Positions 25,667 to 33,970 of a stretch of DNA of 44,106 bases are shown here, one piece after another. The position numbers were made by a program, and so were the translations under genes. Within the stretch, counting starts at the first letter, position 1. Each line of letters starts with the position of its first letter. The DNA is from Acidobacteria bacterium 13_2_20CM_57_17 (GTDB lineage: Bacteria > Acidobacteriota > Terriglobia > Acidiferrales > UBA7541): positions 1-44,106 of the forward strand of contig MNDE01000154.1 in the NCBI GenBank assembly GCA_001914785.1, in the 5' to 3' direction. The notes under the pieces are model-generated. The model had not been told where the DNA came from, did no database searches, and was given only the letters and a program-made list of their open reading frames with translations.

Positions 25667-26176
25667 TCAGGTTGCAGAAGTTTTCTGATCCGCGATCTTC
25701 AGCATCGCGGCTTCGACGGCTTCGAAAATCTGAAGATAGCCCGTGCAGCGGCACAAGTTGCCGGAGATGGCCTCGCGGATTTGATCTCTCGTGGGGTGCG
25801 GATTTTGATCCAGCAAAGCTTTCGCCGTCACCAAAATTGCCGGCGTGCAATATCCGCACTGCGCCGCTCCAAGATCGGCAAATGCATCTTGCAAAGGATG
25901 AAGATGTCCGTCTTCCCCGAGGCCTTCCACCGTCAAGACTTGTTTTCCACCGCACTCGAGCGCCAGCACGAGACAGGAAAGCACAGGCTTGCCGTCCAGA
26001 AGAACGGCGCAGGCGCCGCATTCTCCGAGTTCACAGCCGTGCTTCGTGCCTGTATGGCCGAGATCCTCGCGCAGGACCTCCAGCAGAGTCTTGTACGGTG
26101 CAAAGGAGGCGTCTGTCTCTTCGCCGTTCAGCATGAATCGTATTTGTGAGGTCTTTTGTGATTCGATGGGTAGCAT
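25667..26176 (-). CDS. hcrC: 4-hydroxybenzoyl-CoA reductase [2Fe-2S] subunit
   Basis: 169 residues from ATG 26176; a TTG at 26188, directly after the TetR stop, is an alternative. Both [2Fe-2S] clusters of the small xanthine-oxidase subunit are present: the plant-ferredoxin type GCELGECGACAVLLDGKPV with its later Cys (LSC), and the C-terminal helical one CGYCTPA ... GNLCRCTGY. It passes electrons between the molybdenum subunit and the ferredoxin/FAD side. It is followed by hcrA after 39 bases. Confidence 0.9.
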   Translation of the reverse strand: MLPIESQKTSQIRFMLNGEETDASFAPYKTLLEVLREDLGHTGTKHGCELGECGACAVLLDGKPVLSCLVLALECGGKQVLTVEGLGEDGHLHPLQDAFADLGAAQCGYCTPAILVTAKALLDQNPHPTRDQIREAISGNLCRCTGYLQIFEAVEAAMLKIADQKTSAT

Positions 26177-26188
26177 GGTCACGTTCAA

Positions 26189-26920
26189 TCACCCGCGAAA
26201 GAAATTCTCGATTGAGTCCGGCACTCTTGCCTCCCGAGGACCAGGAGTGTTCAAAGAGCGATTCGATTCTTTCCCTGCAGGAAGCCGATAAGAGGCACCA
26301 GGTTTGGCGAGCAGACCTCGGATCAGATAGTCCGCAAACTTCTCAGCGATTTCCGCTGAAGTTAGCGGCCCTTCCGGGTTAAACCACTGCACGCTCCAGT
26401 TCAGACTTCCCAGGATGGCGCGCACTGTAAGCGCCGGGTCGCACGACGCGAATTCACCCGAACGCATGCCCGCGACGATCAAATTCCGGACGCCCGCTTC
26501 ATACTTGTCGCGTTTGGCTACCAGATAGCGTTGCTGGCGAGGCGGCAGGGCAGTGGTCAAAAGATGCGCTGCAGAACCCTCGACTTCATCGAGTACGCAT
26601 CGCAAATGCGAGACAATTATCATGCGCAGCTTGATTGCCGCTCTGGTTCTCATGCGGCGAGCTTTGTCAAGTGCTTCGATCATGCGATCCAGAGAATTGT
26701 CCTGGCAGAAGAAGAGAATGTCGTGCTTGCCTCCGAAGTAGTTGTAAAGATTTGCCGGGGAAAGCGCAGCAGCCGCGGCAATGTCGCGCATGCCGGTCTC
26801 GGCAAATCCGCGCACGCGAAACTCTTTCCCCGCAGCGCGCAAGATTTCCAGGCGCCTCGCAAGGTAGCGCCGTCTAAGATGGCCGTTTCTCTTACTCGCC
26901 TGGCTATAAATTGACTTCAT
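26189..26920 (-). CDS. TetR-family regulator of the reductase operon
   Basis: 243 residues from ATG 26920. Earlier in-frame TTG/GTG starts overlap the predicted transcription start and are not preferred. The N-terminal HTH is typical (RRLEILRAAGKEFRVRGFAE, then TGMRDIAAAAALSPANLYNYF and GGKHDILF). The C-terminal helical ligand domain resembles the TetR_C regulators of acyl-CoA or aromatic-CoA metabolism (KstR/PaaR-like). As first gene of the operon, with two inverted repeats upstream, it is likely autoregulatory and may sense 4-hydroxybenzoyl-CoA or benzoyl-CoA; the ligand is inferred from context only. Confidence 0.85.
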   Translation of the reverse strand: MKSIYSQASKRNGHLRRRYLARRLEILRAAGKEFRVRGFAETGMRDIAAAAALSPANLYNYFGGKHDILFFCQDNSLDRMIEALDKARRMRTRAAIKLRMIIVSHLRCVLDEVEGSAAHLLTTALPPRQQRYLVAKRDKYEAGVRNLIVAGMRSGEFASCDPALTVRAILGSLNWSVQWFNPEGPLTSAEIAEKFADYLIRGLLAKPGASYRLPAGKESNRSLNTPGPREARVPDSIENFFRG

Positions 26921-26962
26921 CGTCCGAGTCCACGCCGACAAGGTTGCACGAGACACCAACCA

Positions 26963-26991
26963 ATTCTCACGCTTTGGGGCGCACCTGTCAA
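26963..26991 (-). promoter_or_regulatory. Promoter of TetR-hcr operon
   Basis: On the minus strand a consensus -35 TTGACA (26991-26986) is followed after 17 bases by GAGAAT (26968-26963), four of six matches to -10. Transcription would start near 26956, which supports ATG 26920 as the TetR start. Confidence 0.55.
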
Positions 26992-26998
26992 TGAATAG

Positions 26999-27032
26999 TG
27001 AACAGGAGTTCAGAAAATGAACGGCTGTTCAT
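26999..27032. promoter_or_regulatory. Paired inverted repeats, likely TetR operators
   Basis: Two perfect palindromic sites share the same half-site: TGAAC-AGGA-GTTCA (26999-27012) and ATGAAC-GGCT-GTTCAT (27017-27032). Their centres are 19 bases apart, near two helical turns. They sit just upstream of the -35 of the TetR promoter. Confidence 0.65.
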
Positions 27033-27077
27033 CATGTGTCAGCCAAAACGCTATGAAAGGATTGCTCGAAGGGCCGC

Positions 27078-27926
27078 TCATCGCGGAAACAGCCGCGCTG
27101 CATTGTCGTACAAGATCTTGCGCTTTGCCGCGGCCCCAATTGGCAGAGCATTGAACTTTTCAATGTTTCCCTTGATCGCCGGGACGCCGGGCCCGGGCCA
27201 GTCCGTACCCCACAAGACTTTATCAGCCACGTCTTCGATTCGCGGAAAATATTCCATCAGTTTCTGGGGCGGGATTCCGGAAATATCCATGTACAAGTTC
27301 TTGTGCCGCCGCACGAGGAAAAACGCTTCGTTCATCCAGAGTGGTCTGCCACCGTGCGCGAGAATGACCACGAGATTTGGATAGTCGATGCACACGTCGT
27401 CACAAAGCATCGGTTGCGAATGAAGATTTCTCGCGCCGGGGAAAATGGAAGTCCCGGTATGAATCATGATCGGCATTCCGTTTGTTTGAGCACGCTCGTA
27501 AATGGCCGCAAGACCGTGATTGCCGTCCATGTAATCGTTGGGCGAAATCACTTGATGCGAGGGATGAATCTTGATCGCCCGAATTCCAAGTCTTGCAAGA
27601 CGATCCACTTCCGCGCCTGCATCCGGAACCGTTCCTGGCAGCACTCCGCCGAACGCGATGAGACGATCGGGCGCTGTGCTGCAATACTTGGCGCTCCAGT
27701 CATTCACTTCCGGAGTGAAACCGATAATCTTTGGCGCGACATAGTTGATCAGCCCGGCGCGCTCTACTCCCAGAGTGTCCAGAAAAGCGAGGAATGCTTT
27801 TGGATCGGCGCAATAGCGTTCAACATCGGCGTAGTCCTTGCGGCCTTGTTTCATCAACTCGTGGGCGGATTGTTTCATCATGTGATAAGGCATGATGTGG
27901 ATATGAATGTCTATGATCGGTTGCAG
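27078..27926 (-). CDS. Amidohydrolase-2 family metal-dependent hydrolase
   Basis: The clearly coding part includes HPSHQVISPNDYMDG, MPIMIHTGTSIFPGA, VILAHGGRPLW and DKVLWGTDWPG, the TIM-barrel metal and catalytic residues of amidohydrolase-2 proteins (decarboxylase/hydrolase type). The N-terminal metal motif HxH is present as IIDIHIHIMPYH but lies upstream of the first ATG (27893). No ATG, GTG or TTG exists between it and the preceding in-frame stop, so the best start is a CTG at 27926 with AAGG upstream. Last gene of the boxR-boxC-boxB operon, 43 bases after boxB. Such genes recur near box genes; a role on a ring-cleavage product or shunt intermediate is possible. Confidence 0.75.
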   Translation of the reverse strand: MQPIIDIHIHIMPYHMMKQSAHELMKQGRKDYADVERYCADPKAFLAFLDTLGVERAGLINYVAPKIIGFTPEVNDWSAKYCSTAPDRLIAFGGVLPGTVPDAGAEVDRLARLGIRAIKIHPSHQVISPNDYMDGNHGLAAIYERAQTNGMPIMIHTGTSIFPGARNLHSQPMLCDDVCIDYPNLVVILAHGGRPLWMNEAFFLVRRHKNLYMDISGIPPQKLMEYFPRIEDVADKVLWGTDWPGPGVPAIKGNIEKFNALPIGAAAKRKILYDNAARLFPR

Positions 27927-27969
27927 GGACCACCGCCTTTGCTGAGGCTCGCGTCTAGTCTAAATTAGA

Positions 27970-29394
27970 CTAGTTGAAACGTACGTACTCAAAATTCAAA
28001 GGTTGATTGTTTATCCCGCGCGCTGGCGGTGCAATCCAATTCGCAAACTTGCCCGGTTCCACAACCCGTCCGCTCATCAGCGACTGGACGTACGCATGAT
28101 CCTTGGAATTCGGAAGCCATTCGGATTCGTGGTTCTTCCAAGCCTCTTGGCTCAGGACTTCTCCATCAGGGCTTATAAAGTGTCCAGCGAAATTGCCAAT
28201 CGCGCGGTGAAAGCCTTTGTGGGGCAAGGTCAACCGGAAGGGAATGCCAATGGTATCGATAATCCGTTGCCAGCGGCCAACTCCATCAGCAATCTCGTCG
28301 ATGTAGTCATCGCGGAGGCGTTCGTTCAACGCCGTCAAGGCCGGCACATTTTTCTTGATGATTGTTCCGCCCACGACTTCAGAGACAGGGTATTCCGCAT
28401 CCGTCAGCACGTGGTCGTCATCCAGTTTGGTTTCCCGGAAGCGTCCTTTGAGGCCGCTGGTGAAATAGTTAGCGGCGTTTGAAGAGACATCGGACCCGTA
28501 AAGATCAAGCGTCACGCTGTAGTGAAAATTCAGATATCTCTGAATCGTTTGCAGATCGATGACTCCCAGCGCACGCACGTCTGACGGATCCTCCACTTTG
28601 TGTTCCTTCATCACTTCGCAAGTCCGCTGAATGATGCGGCCGACTCCGGTTTCACCGACAAACATGTGGTGGGCTTCCTCGGTCAGCATGAAGCGGCAAG
28701 TGCGGGCCAGCGGATCAAATCCGGATTCCGCGAGCGCGCAAAGTTGAAACTTCCCATCACGGTCAGTGAAAAAGGTAAACATGTAAAAGGCCAGCCAGTC
28801 TGGCGTAGGCTCGTTGAATGCGCCGAGGATGCGCGGATTATCAGCGTCTCCAGACCGCCGCGCCAGCAAGGATTCGGCTTCCTCGCGGCCATCACGCCCA
28901 AAGTAGCGATGCAGCAAGTACACCATGGCCCACAGGTGGCGCCCTTCTTCGACGTTTACCTGGAAAATGTTCCGCAGGTCGTACATCGAGGGACAACTTG
29001 CCCCCAGCATCCGTTGTTGTTCCACGGAAGCCGGTTCCGTATCGCCCTGCGTAACGATCACACGGCGTAAGGTCGAGCGGTATTCGCCGGGCACTTCCTG
29101 CCAGGCCGGCTGTCCTTTGTGAATCCCGAAACTCACTTCGCGCTTCTCGTCGCGCGGCTGCAGGAAAATCCCCCAGCGGTATTCGGGCATCTTCACGTAG
29201 CCGAATTGCGCCCAGCCGTCGGGTTCCACGCTGATGGCTGTTCGCAGGTACACTTCATAGTTGTGGCTCTCGTTCGGCCCCATGTCATACCACCAGCCCA
29301 TGTAGGCAGGCTGCCAGTGCTCAAGGGCGCGCTGCAGGACGCGGTCCCTGCCCAAATCGACGTTGTTCGGGATTTTTTCCGTGTAATTAATCAT
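27970..29394 (-). CDS. boxB: Benzoyl-CoA 2,3-epoxidase, oxygenase subunit BoxB
   Basis: 474 residues, full length for the family. The diiron ligands are visible as E150xxH153 (EEGRHLW) and E240xxH243 (EEAHHMF) in a ferritin-like helical bundle. BoxB epoxidises benzoyl-CoA to 2,3-epoxybenzoyl-CoA with O2 and electrons from the BoxA reductase. Start ATG 29394 has a GGGGGA element upstream. It lies 38 bases after boxC in the same operon. BoxA is not encoded in the window. Confidence 0.95.
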   Translation of the reverse strand: MINYTEKIPNNVDLGRDRVLQRALEHWQPAYMGWWYDMGPNESHNYEVYLRTAISVEPDGWAQFGYVKMPEYRWGIFLQPRDEKREVSFGIHKGQPAWQEVPGEYRSTLRRVIVTQGDTEPASVEQQRMLGASCPSMYDLRNIFQVNVEEGRHLWAMVYLLHRYFGRDGREEAESLLARRSGDADNPRILGAFNEPTPDWLAFYMFTFFTDRDGKFQLCALAESGFDPLARTCRFMLTEEAHHMFVGETGVGRIIQRTCEVMKEHKVEDPSDVRALGVIDLQTIQRYLNFHYSVTLDLYGSDVSSNAANYFTSGLKGRFRETKLDDDHVLTDAEYPVSEVVGGTIIKKNVPALTALNERLRDDYIDEIADGVGRWQRIIDTIGIPFRLTLPHKGFHRAIGNFAGHFISPDGEVLSQEAWKNHESEWLPNSKDHAYVQSLMSGRVVEPGKFANWIAPPARGINNQPLNFEYVRFN

Positions 29395-29432
29395 TGCGAT
29401 TCCCCCAGGGCTCCAGACTCAAACCCGTTCAT

Positions 29433-31115
29433 TCACACTCTTTCCCAATTGAATTTCACCGGCGCTCCAGTTCCATACACTTTGAGGGCACCGCTCGCAC
29501 CGACGGCATTCGGGCGGTTGAAAATCCAGTTTTGCCAGGCGGATAGCCGGCCGAAGATCCGCGTTTCCATCGTTTCTCCGGGTCCGAATCGCAGATTTGC
29601 TTCAAGTCCCGTCAGAGCATCGGGCGATTGCGCGGCGCGCGATTCGATGGCTTGGCGAATTTCATCTTCCCAGTCGAGATCATCGGGCGCGGCCGTAACC
29701 AAGCCGGCGTCGAGCGCCTCACGCGCAGAGAGGTTTTTTCCAATCCCTGAGCGCAAATTGTCGATATGCGTCTCATCGTTGTAGAATCGCGCTGTCAGCC
29801 GAGAGAGCTTGTTCACCATTGGGAGCGCCCCGAAATTCATTTTTGAAAGCGTCATGCTTGGGGCATCCCCGCTTTCCTGCGTATCGCGCATGTAGACGCG
29901 GTCGGCTGCGAGAGCCAATTCCAGCAATGTGCCGGCAAAGCAGGATCCGGGTTCAACGAGTGCATAGATGGAACGGGACGTGACGTCGATGCGCGCAAAC
30001 GTTCGTCGCATCATTCCCAGAACTTCGCGAACGAACCAATTCCGCTGGTGATTCAAAAGGAATTCGTCGATCGCAAGAACGACGTCTTTGTTTCCGGTAG
30101 TTTTGAAAATCCAAAGCCCCAAATCCAGTTCGTTGGCACGTAGATTCAGAATGGCATCATCCAGCGCACACGCCATTTGCAGCGGCCACCAATTCGCACC
30201 TGCTGCAATAACCTTTTCCAATGTATCTTCGGCAATGCAGTCCGGAGCGCGGACCGTAATGGTTGCAGTACGTGCTTCGCGATTACATTGCACTTCGACG
30301 TATTCGTAGTGCAGCCCGGCTTCATTGATTGTGCGCTTCAGCGGCGTCAGAGCTACTCCCTTTGCTCCAGCAGGCCGATCGCTCTCTTCAGCAAGTTTCA
30401 ATGCGCGCTGTTTGATCTGCTCTGCAAACTGCTGGGGCTTGACGGCGTCATCGACCAGCCGCCACTCCTTTGCGCGTTGACCGCGAACACCGTCCGAATT
30501 CGTGCAGAACATGTCGGCATGATCGCGGCGTACTTTGCGCTTGTCCGTCACCCGTGTCAGTCCGCCCGTTCCCGGCAAAACGCCAAGCAACGGCAGCTCC
30601 GGGAGACTAATCGCCGAAGAACGATCGTCCACAAGAATGATTTCGTCGCATGCCAACGCCAGTTCGTAACCACCTCCGGCGGTAGTTCCATTGCAGGCGG
30701 CGATAAACTTCAGCCCGGAGTGCTCGCTGGCGTCTTCGATGCCGTTCCGCGTTTCATTTGTGAATTTACAGAAATTTACCTTCCACGCATGCGAGGCCAG
30801 CCCGAGCATGTAAATGTTAGCTCCGGAGCAAAATATGCGATTCTTTGCGCTGGTGATGATGACCGAGCGAATCTCCGGATGTTCGAATCGAATGCGCTGT
30901 AGCGCATCGTGCAGCTCGATGTCCACGCCGAGATCATAGGAATTCAATTTCAGCTTGTAGCCCGGGCGAATTCCGCCGTCTTCGGCTACATCCATCGTCA
31001 ACGTCGCCACCGGGCCGTCAAACGCGAGACGCCAATGCTTGTATCTCGAAGGATCGGTCTGAAAATCAACAGCCTCTTGCTTGGCCTTAGATTCTTGAGT
31101 CGCGACAACATCCAC
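29433..31115 (-). CDS. boxC: 2,3-epoxybenzoyl-CoA dihydrolase BoxC
   Basis: 560 residues with two crotonase-fold halves. The first holds SGANIYMLGLASHAWK and the oxyanion-hole region CNGTTAGGGYELALACDEI; the second includes ALVEPGSCFAGTLLELALAA. BoxC opens the ring of 2,3-epoxybenzoyl-CoA by adding two waters, giving 3,4-dehydroadipyl-CoA semialdehyde and formate. The start is GTG 31115 with a strong AGGAGG five bases upstream, and this ribosome site overlaps the end of boxR, suggesting coupling. The size and two-part crotonase build are characteristic. Confidence 0.94.
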   Translation of the reverse strand: MDVVATQESKAKQEAVDFQTDPSRYKHWRLAFDGPVATLTMDVAEDGGIRPGYKLKLNSYDLGVDIELHDALQRIRFEHPEIRSVIITSAKNRIFCSGANIYMLGLASHAWKVNFCKFTNETRNGIEDASEHSGLKFIAACNGTTAGGGYELALACDEIILVDDRSSAISLPELPLLGVLPGTGGLTRVTDKRKVRRDHADMFCTNSDGVRGQRAKEWRLVDDAVKPQQFAEQIKQRALKLAEESDRPAGAKGVALTPLKRTINEAGLHYEYVEVQCNREARTATITVRAPDCIAEDTLEKVIAAGANWWPLQMACALDDAILNLRANELDLGLWIFKTTGNKDVVLAIDEFLLNHQRNWFVREVLGMMRRTFARIDVTSRSIYALVEPGSCFAGTLLELALAADRVYMRDTQESGDAPSMTLSKMNFGALPMVNKLSRLTARFYNDETHIDNLRSGIGKNLSAREALDAGLVTAAPDDLDWEDEIRQAIESRAAQSPDALTGLEANLRFGPGETMETRIFGRLSAWQNWIFNRPNAVGASGALKVYGTGAPVKFNWERV

Positions 31116-31124
31116 GAGATCCTC

Positions 31125-32036
31125 CTACAGCAAATTCGCTTGCAATGATGTCTTCAATCTAGAAAAACTTTCTTCCACGGAACTGCACGAAGTGTCGAGC
31201 TCCATGTCCGCTTGCCGGTAGAGCGGCTCCCGAGCCTCGAGTATCCGCCGCAGGTCTTCCATTGCCTGATTGTTCCCCGCGATAGCGCGAAAATCCCCCT
31301 GCTCAAGCACGCGCGACATGTGCTCCTCCGGCTGGGCCTTAATCCAAATCGTGTAGCAATGCGCGAGGAGGTAGTCAAAGGTTTCTTTTTCAGAAACCAT
31401 TCCTCCACCCACAGACAAAACCGCGCTTTCGTGCTCACTGAGCACTTTCGTTAGGGTGCGCTGCTCGATTGCTCGATACCCGGATTGTCCATAGAGCGAA
31501 AATATTTCTTCGAGGGGCATTCCCGTTTGCCTCTCAATTTCGCCGTCCAGTTCGATGAAAGGGACGCGCAACTCCAGTGCCAGTTTCGATCCCAGCGTTG
31601 ACTTGCCGGCTCCTCGCAGCCCAATCAAGGCGATACGCTTGCGGCGCGCGCACTCCCCTGGGCTGAAGTCGCGCATCAGGCGAAAGACCACATCCTCAAG
31701 GCGATGATTCGGGAGTCGTTCAAGGAATCGCCGGATCACCTGTTTTTCGGCGGTCTCTTCCGCTTCAGGCGCAAATAACTCGGCAAGCGAAGCGTGCAGA
31801 GCAGCCGCAATCCTGCGCAGCAATACGATCGAAACGTTTCCTTCTCCCGCTTCGAGCTGCGCGAGATGACGTTCCGATACGTCCGATTCCTGCGCTACTC
31901 TCTTGCGCGTTATTCCGCGGAGGTTACGAAGTTGACGGACTCGCTTCCCAAGGAAGAGAAGGAAATCTTCATCGGGAATTGACGTGGTCCAGTGTAGACT
32001 CACGACCTTGGAATTCGGGCTTGCAGATGTGCTCAT
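31125..32036 (-). CDS. boxR: BoxR/BzdR-type regulator, HTH plus shikimate-kinase-like domain
   Basis: 303 residues from ATG 32036 (MSTSASPNSK). Residues about 30-95 form an XRE-type HTH (LGKRVRQLRNLRGITRKRVA, SERHLAQLEAGEGNVS). The rest is a shikimate-kinase-like P-loop domain (IALIGLRGAGKSTLGSKLA, FIELDGEIERQTGM, LSVGGGMV) that in BzdR/BoxR binds benzoyl-CoA as effector. It is first in the boxR-boxC-boxB-amidohydrolase operon and divergent from boxD, so it probably controls both. An ATG seven codons upstream (32057) falls inside a palindrome that looks like an operator and is therefore not favoured. Confidence 0.92.
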   Translation of the reverse strand: MSTSASPNSKVVSLHWTTSIPDEDFLLFLGKRVRQLRNLRGITRKRVAQESDVSERHLAQLEAGEGNVSIVLLRRIAAALHASLAELFAPEAEETAEKQVIRRFLERLPNHRLEDVVFRLMRDFSPGECARRKRIALIGLRGAGKSTLGSKLALELRVPFIELDGEIERQTGMPLEEIFSLYGQSGYRAIEQRTLTKVLSEHESAVLSVGGGMVSEKETFDYLLAHCYTIWIKAQPEEHMSRVLEQGDFRAIAGNNQAMEDLRRILEAREPLYRQADMELDTSCSSVEESFSRLKTSLQANLL

Positions 32037-32049
32037 GAGTTGCAACCGA

Positions 32050-32069
32050 ATATGCATTATAATACATAT
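32050..32069. promoter_or_regulatory. Palindrome upstream of boxR, candidate BoxR operator
   Basis: ATATGCATTATAATACATAT is a 20-base palindrome with a single mismatched pair, 14 bases upstream of the preferred boxR start. A TGCA lies within it and another at 32041-32044; BzdR operators are built from TGCA repeats, so autoregulation is plausible. Confidence 0.5.
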
Positions 32070-32151
32070 GCCGATGGTGGCGTCAACGCAGTTACTGGTT
32101 CTCGCCCGGAGTTTTCCATTAATTCAGCGCAACAGTTCCGAATAACACGTT

Positions 32152-32164
32152 CATAATCATTATG
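32152..32164. promoter_or_regulatory. Palindrome in boxR-boxD intergenic region
   Basis: CATAATCATTATG is a perfect 13-base palindrome in the divergent promoter region, about 160 bases before boxD. It shares the CATTAT/ATTATG core with the palindrome next to boxR. The rest of the gap (32037-32326) holds no gene; the boxD ribosome site AAAGGAGG sits seven bases before its ATG. Confidence 0.4.
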
Positions 32165-32326
32165 TTACAAATAGCCGTAGAGTGCGAGACATTTCAATAA
32201 AGACCCTACTTCAACTGACCTAGACATGCAGTATTATTCCGAGTTCTCTGTGCGTTCAGGATTTGGTTTTTCACCTTTGGATGCTTATCCCGGGGCCGTG
32301 CTATTGAATCTAAAGGAGGCACTGCA

Positions 32327-33904
32327 ATGAAGCTGCTTAACTACGTGAATGGTCAATGGCGCGAGGGCACCGGCCCTGGCGAGACCCTTATTGATCCGGT
32401 CACCGGAGAGGAGCTAGCGAAGATATCTTCGCAGGGCATCGACATCGAAACTGCTCTCGTGTTTGCACGAACTCGCGGGGGACCCTCTCTTCGTCAGTTC
32501 ACCTATGCTCAGCGCGCTGAAATGCTGGGCAAGATCGCCGATGCCCTGGCGGCAAACCACGACGAATATTTTCGGATCTCACTCTTGAACCTTGGAGCAA
32601 ACCAAGCCGACGCGTCCTTCGATGTGGACGGCGCGATTTACACCATGAAGTACTACGCGAAAATCGGCCGTGCGCTGGCGGAGGGAAAGATGTTGAAGGA
32701 AGGCGCCCCTATTCCGCTGTCGAAGACTAACGCGTTTGCCGGGCAGCATTTTCTGATGCCTGCAAAAGGCGCGGCCGTTTTCATCAATGCATTCAACTTT
32801 CCCGCCTGGGGTCTCTGCGAAAAGGCTGCGCCCGCACTGCTGTCTGGTGTCCCAGTTGTGGTGAAGCCTGCTTCCCCCACGGCCTGGCTGACCCATCGAA
32901 TGGTAGAAGATGTCGTGAAAGCAGGGATCTTGCCGGAAGGGGCAATTTCTATCGTCTGTGGTTCTGCTCGCGACTTATTGGGCCATGTTCGGGAAGAGGA
33001 CATCGTTTCCTTTACAGGCTCAGCGGATACCGCCGCGCGCATTCGGTCTCATGTGAATGTCCTGCGCCGTTCCGTTCGGGTGAACATTGAGGCTGACAGC
33101 ATCAACTCCGCTATTCTCGGGGCCGATTGCTCTCCCGGGACGGATCTGTTCGACCTTCTTACAAAAGAAGTTGTCCGAGAGATGACCCTCAAGGCCGGCC
33201 AGAAGTGCACGACCATCCGCCGCGTCATGGTTCCTCGCCAGCATCTCAAAGCCTTTGGTGATGCCGTCGCGGCACGCCTGGCTTCGATGAAAGTGGGTAA
33301 TCCCAGGAACTCCGAAGCGAAAGTGGGCCCCGTCGTGAACAAAGGGCAGCAGTCCTCTTGCTTTGAAGGACTGGCCAAATTGAAAGAGGAATGCGAAGTA
33401 CTCTTTGGCGGCGACAAGGATTTCCAGCCTCTAGATGCCGATCCACAAAAGTCCGCTTTTGTTCAACCTGCACTTCTGTCTTGCAAGAATGGGCTCGATG
33501 CAAAATATGTTCATGACCTCGAAGTTTTCGGCCCGGTGGCGACTCTTGTGCCTTACGAAGGTCTGGGGGACCTTATCGCCATCACGCGCCGAGGGTTAGG
33601 GTCACTCGTTGCCTCGGTTTTTTCCGACGACGCGAGTTTCATCCGTGAAACAATCCTTGGAATTGGCGACCTCCATGGAAGAATTCTGGCAATTAATTCA
33701 GCCGTCGGTGCGCAGCATACGGGTCACGGCAACGTCGTGCCCAGCTGCTTGCATGGAGGTCCCGGCAGAGCTGGGGGCGGCGAAGAACTTGCCGGTTTGC
33801 GCGCCTTGTTGCTTTACCATCGCAGATTCGCTGTACAAGGACCCGTTGATTGCGTCACTGACTTGACTGGACTCTGTGCCGACACTGCCTCTTTGTATTC
33901 GTAA
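32327..33904 (+). CDS. boxD: 3,4-dehydroadipyl-CoA semialdehyde dehydrogenase BoxD
   Basis: 525 residues of the aldehyde dehydrogenase fold in the PaaZ/BoxD subgroup, with catalytic Cys C294 (LKAGQKCTTIRRV), general-base Glu E255 (NIEADSIN), NAD-binding FTGSADTAARI, and the HTGHGNVVPSCLHGGPGRAG stretch near the end that marks this group. It oxidises the semialdehyde made by BoxC to 3,4-dehydroadipyl-CoA. It has an excellent ribosome site and is transcribed away from boxR. The last 20 or so residues (VDCVTDLTGLCADTASLYS) look unlike relatives I know, but the core is complete. Confidence 0.92.
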   Translation: MKLLNYVNGQWREGTGPGETLIDPVTGEELAKISSQGIDIETALVFARTRGGPSLRQFTYAQRAEMLGKIADALAANHDEYFRISLLNLGANQADASFDVDGAIYTMKYYAKIGRALAEGKMLKEGAPIPLSKTNAFAGQHFLMPAKGAAVFINAFNFPAWGLCEKAAPALLSGVPVVVKPASPTAWLTHRMVEDVVKAGILPEGAISIVCGSARDLLGHVREEDIVSFTGSADTAARIRSHVNVLRRSVRVNIEADSINSAILGADCSPGTDLFDLLTKEVVREMTLKAGQKCTTIRRVMVPRQHLKAFGDAVAARLASMKVGNPRNSEAKVGPVVNKGQQSSCFEGLAKLKEECEVLFGGDKDFQPLDADPQKSAFVQPALLSCKNGLDAKYVHDLEVFGPVATLVPYEGLGDLIAITRRGLGSLVASVFSDDASFIRETILGIGDLHGRILAINSAVGAQHTGHGNVVPSCLHGGPGRAGGGEELAGLRALLLYHRRFAVQGPVDCVTDLTGLCADTASLYS

Positions 33905-33970
33905 ACGCGCTGCCTTCTCTAAGGAAAATGCGACCATAGCCTGAAACTTTTTGCCGAGGGCCATCCAACT

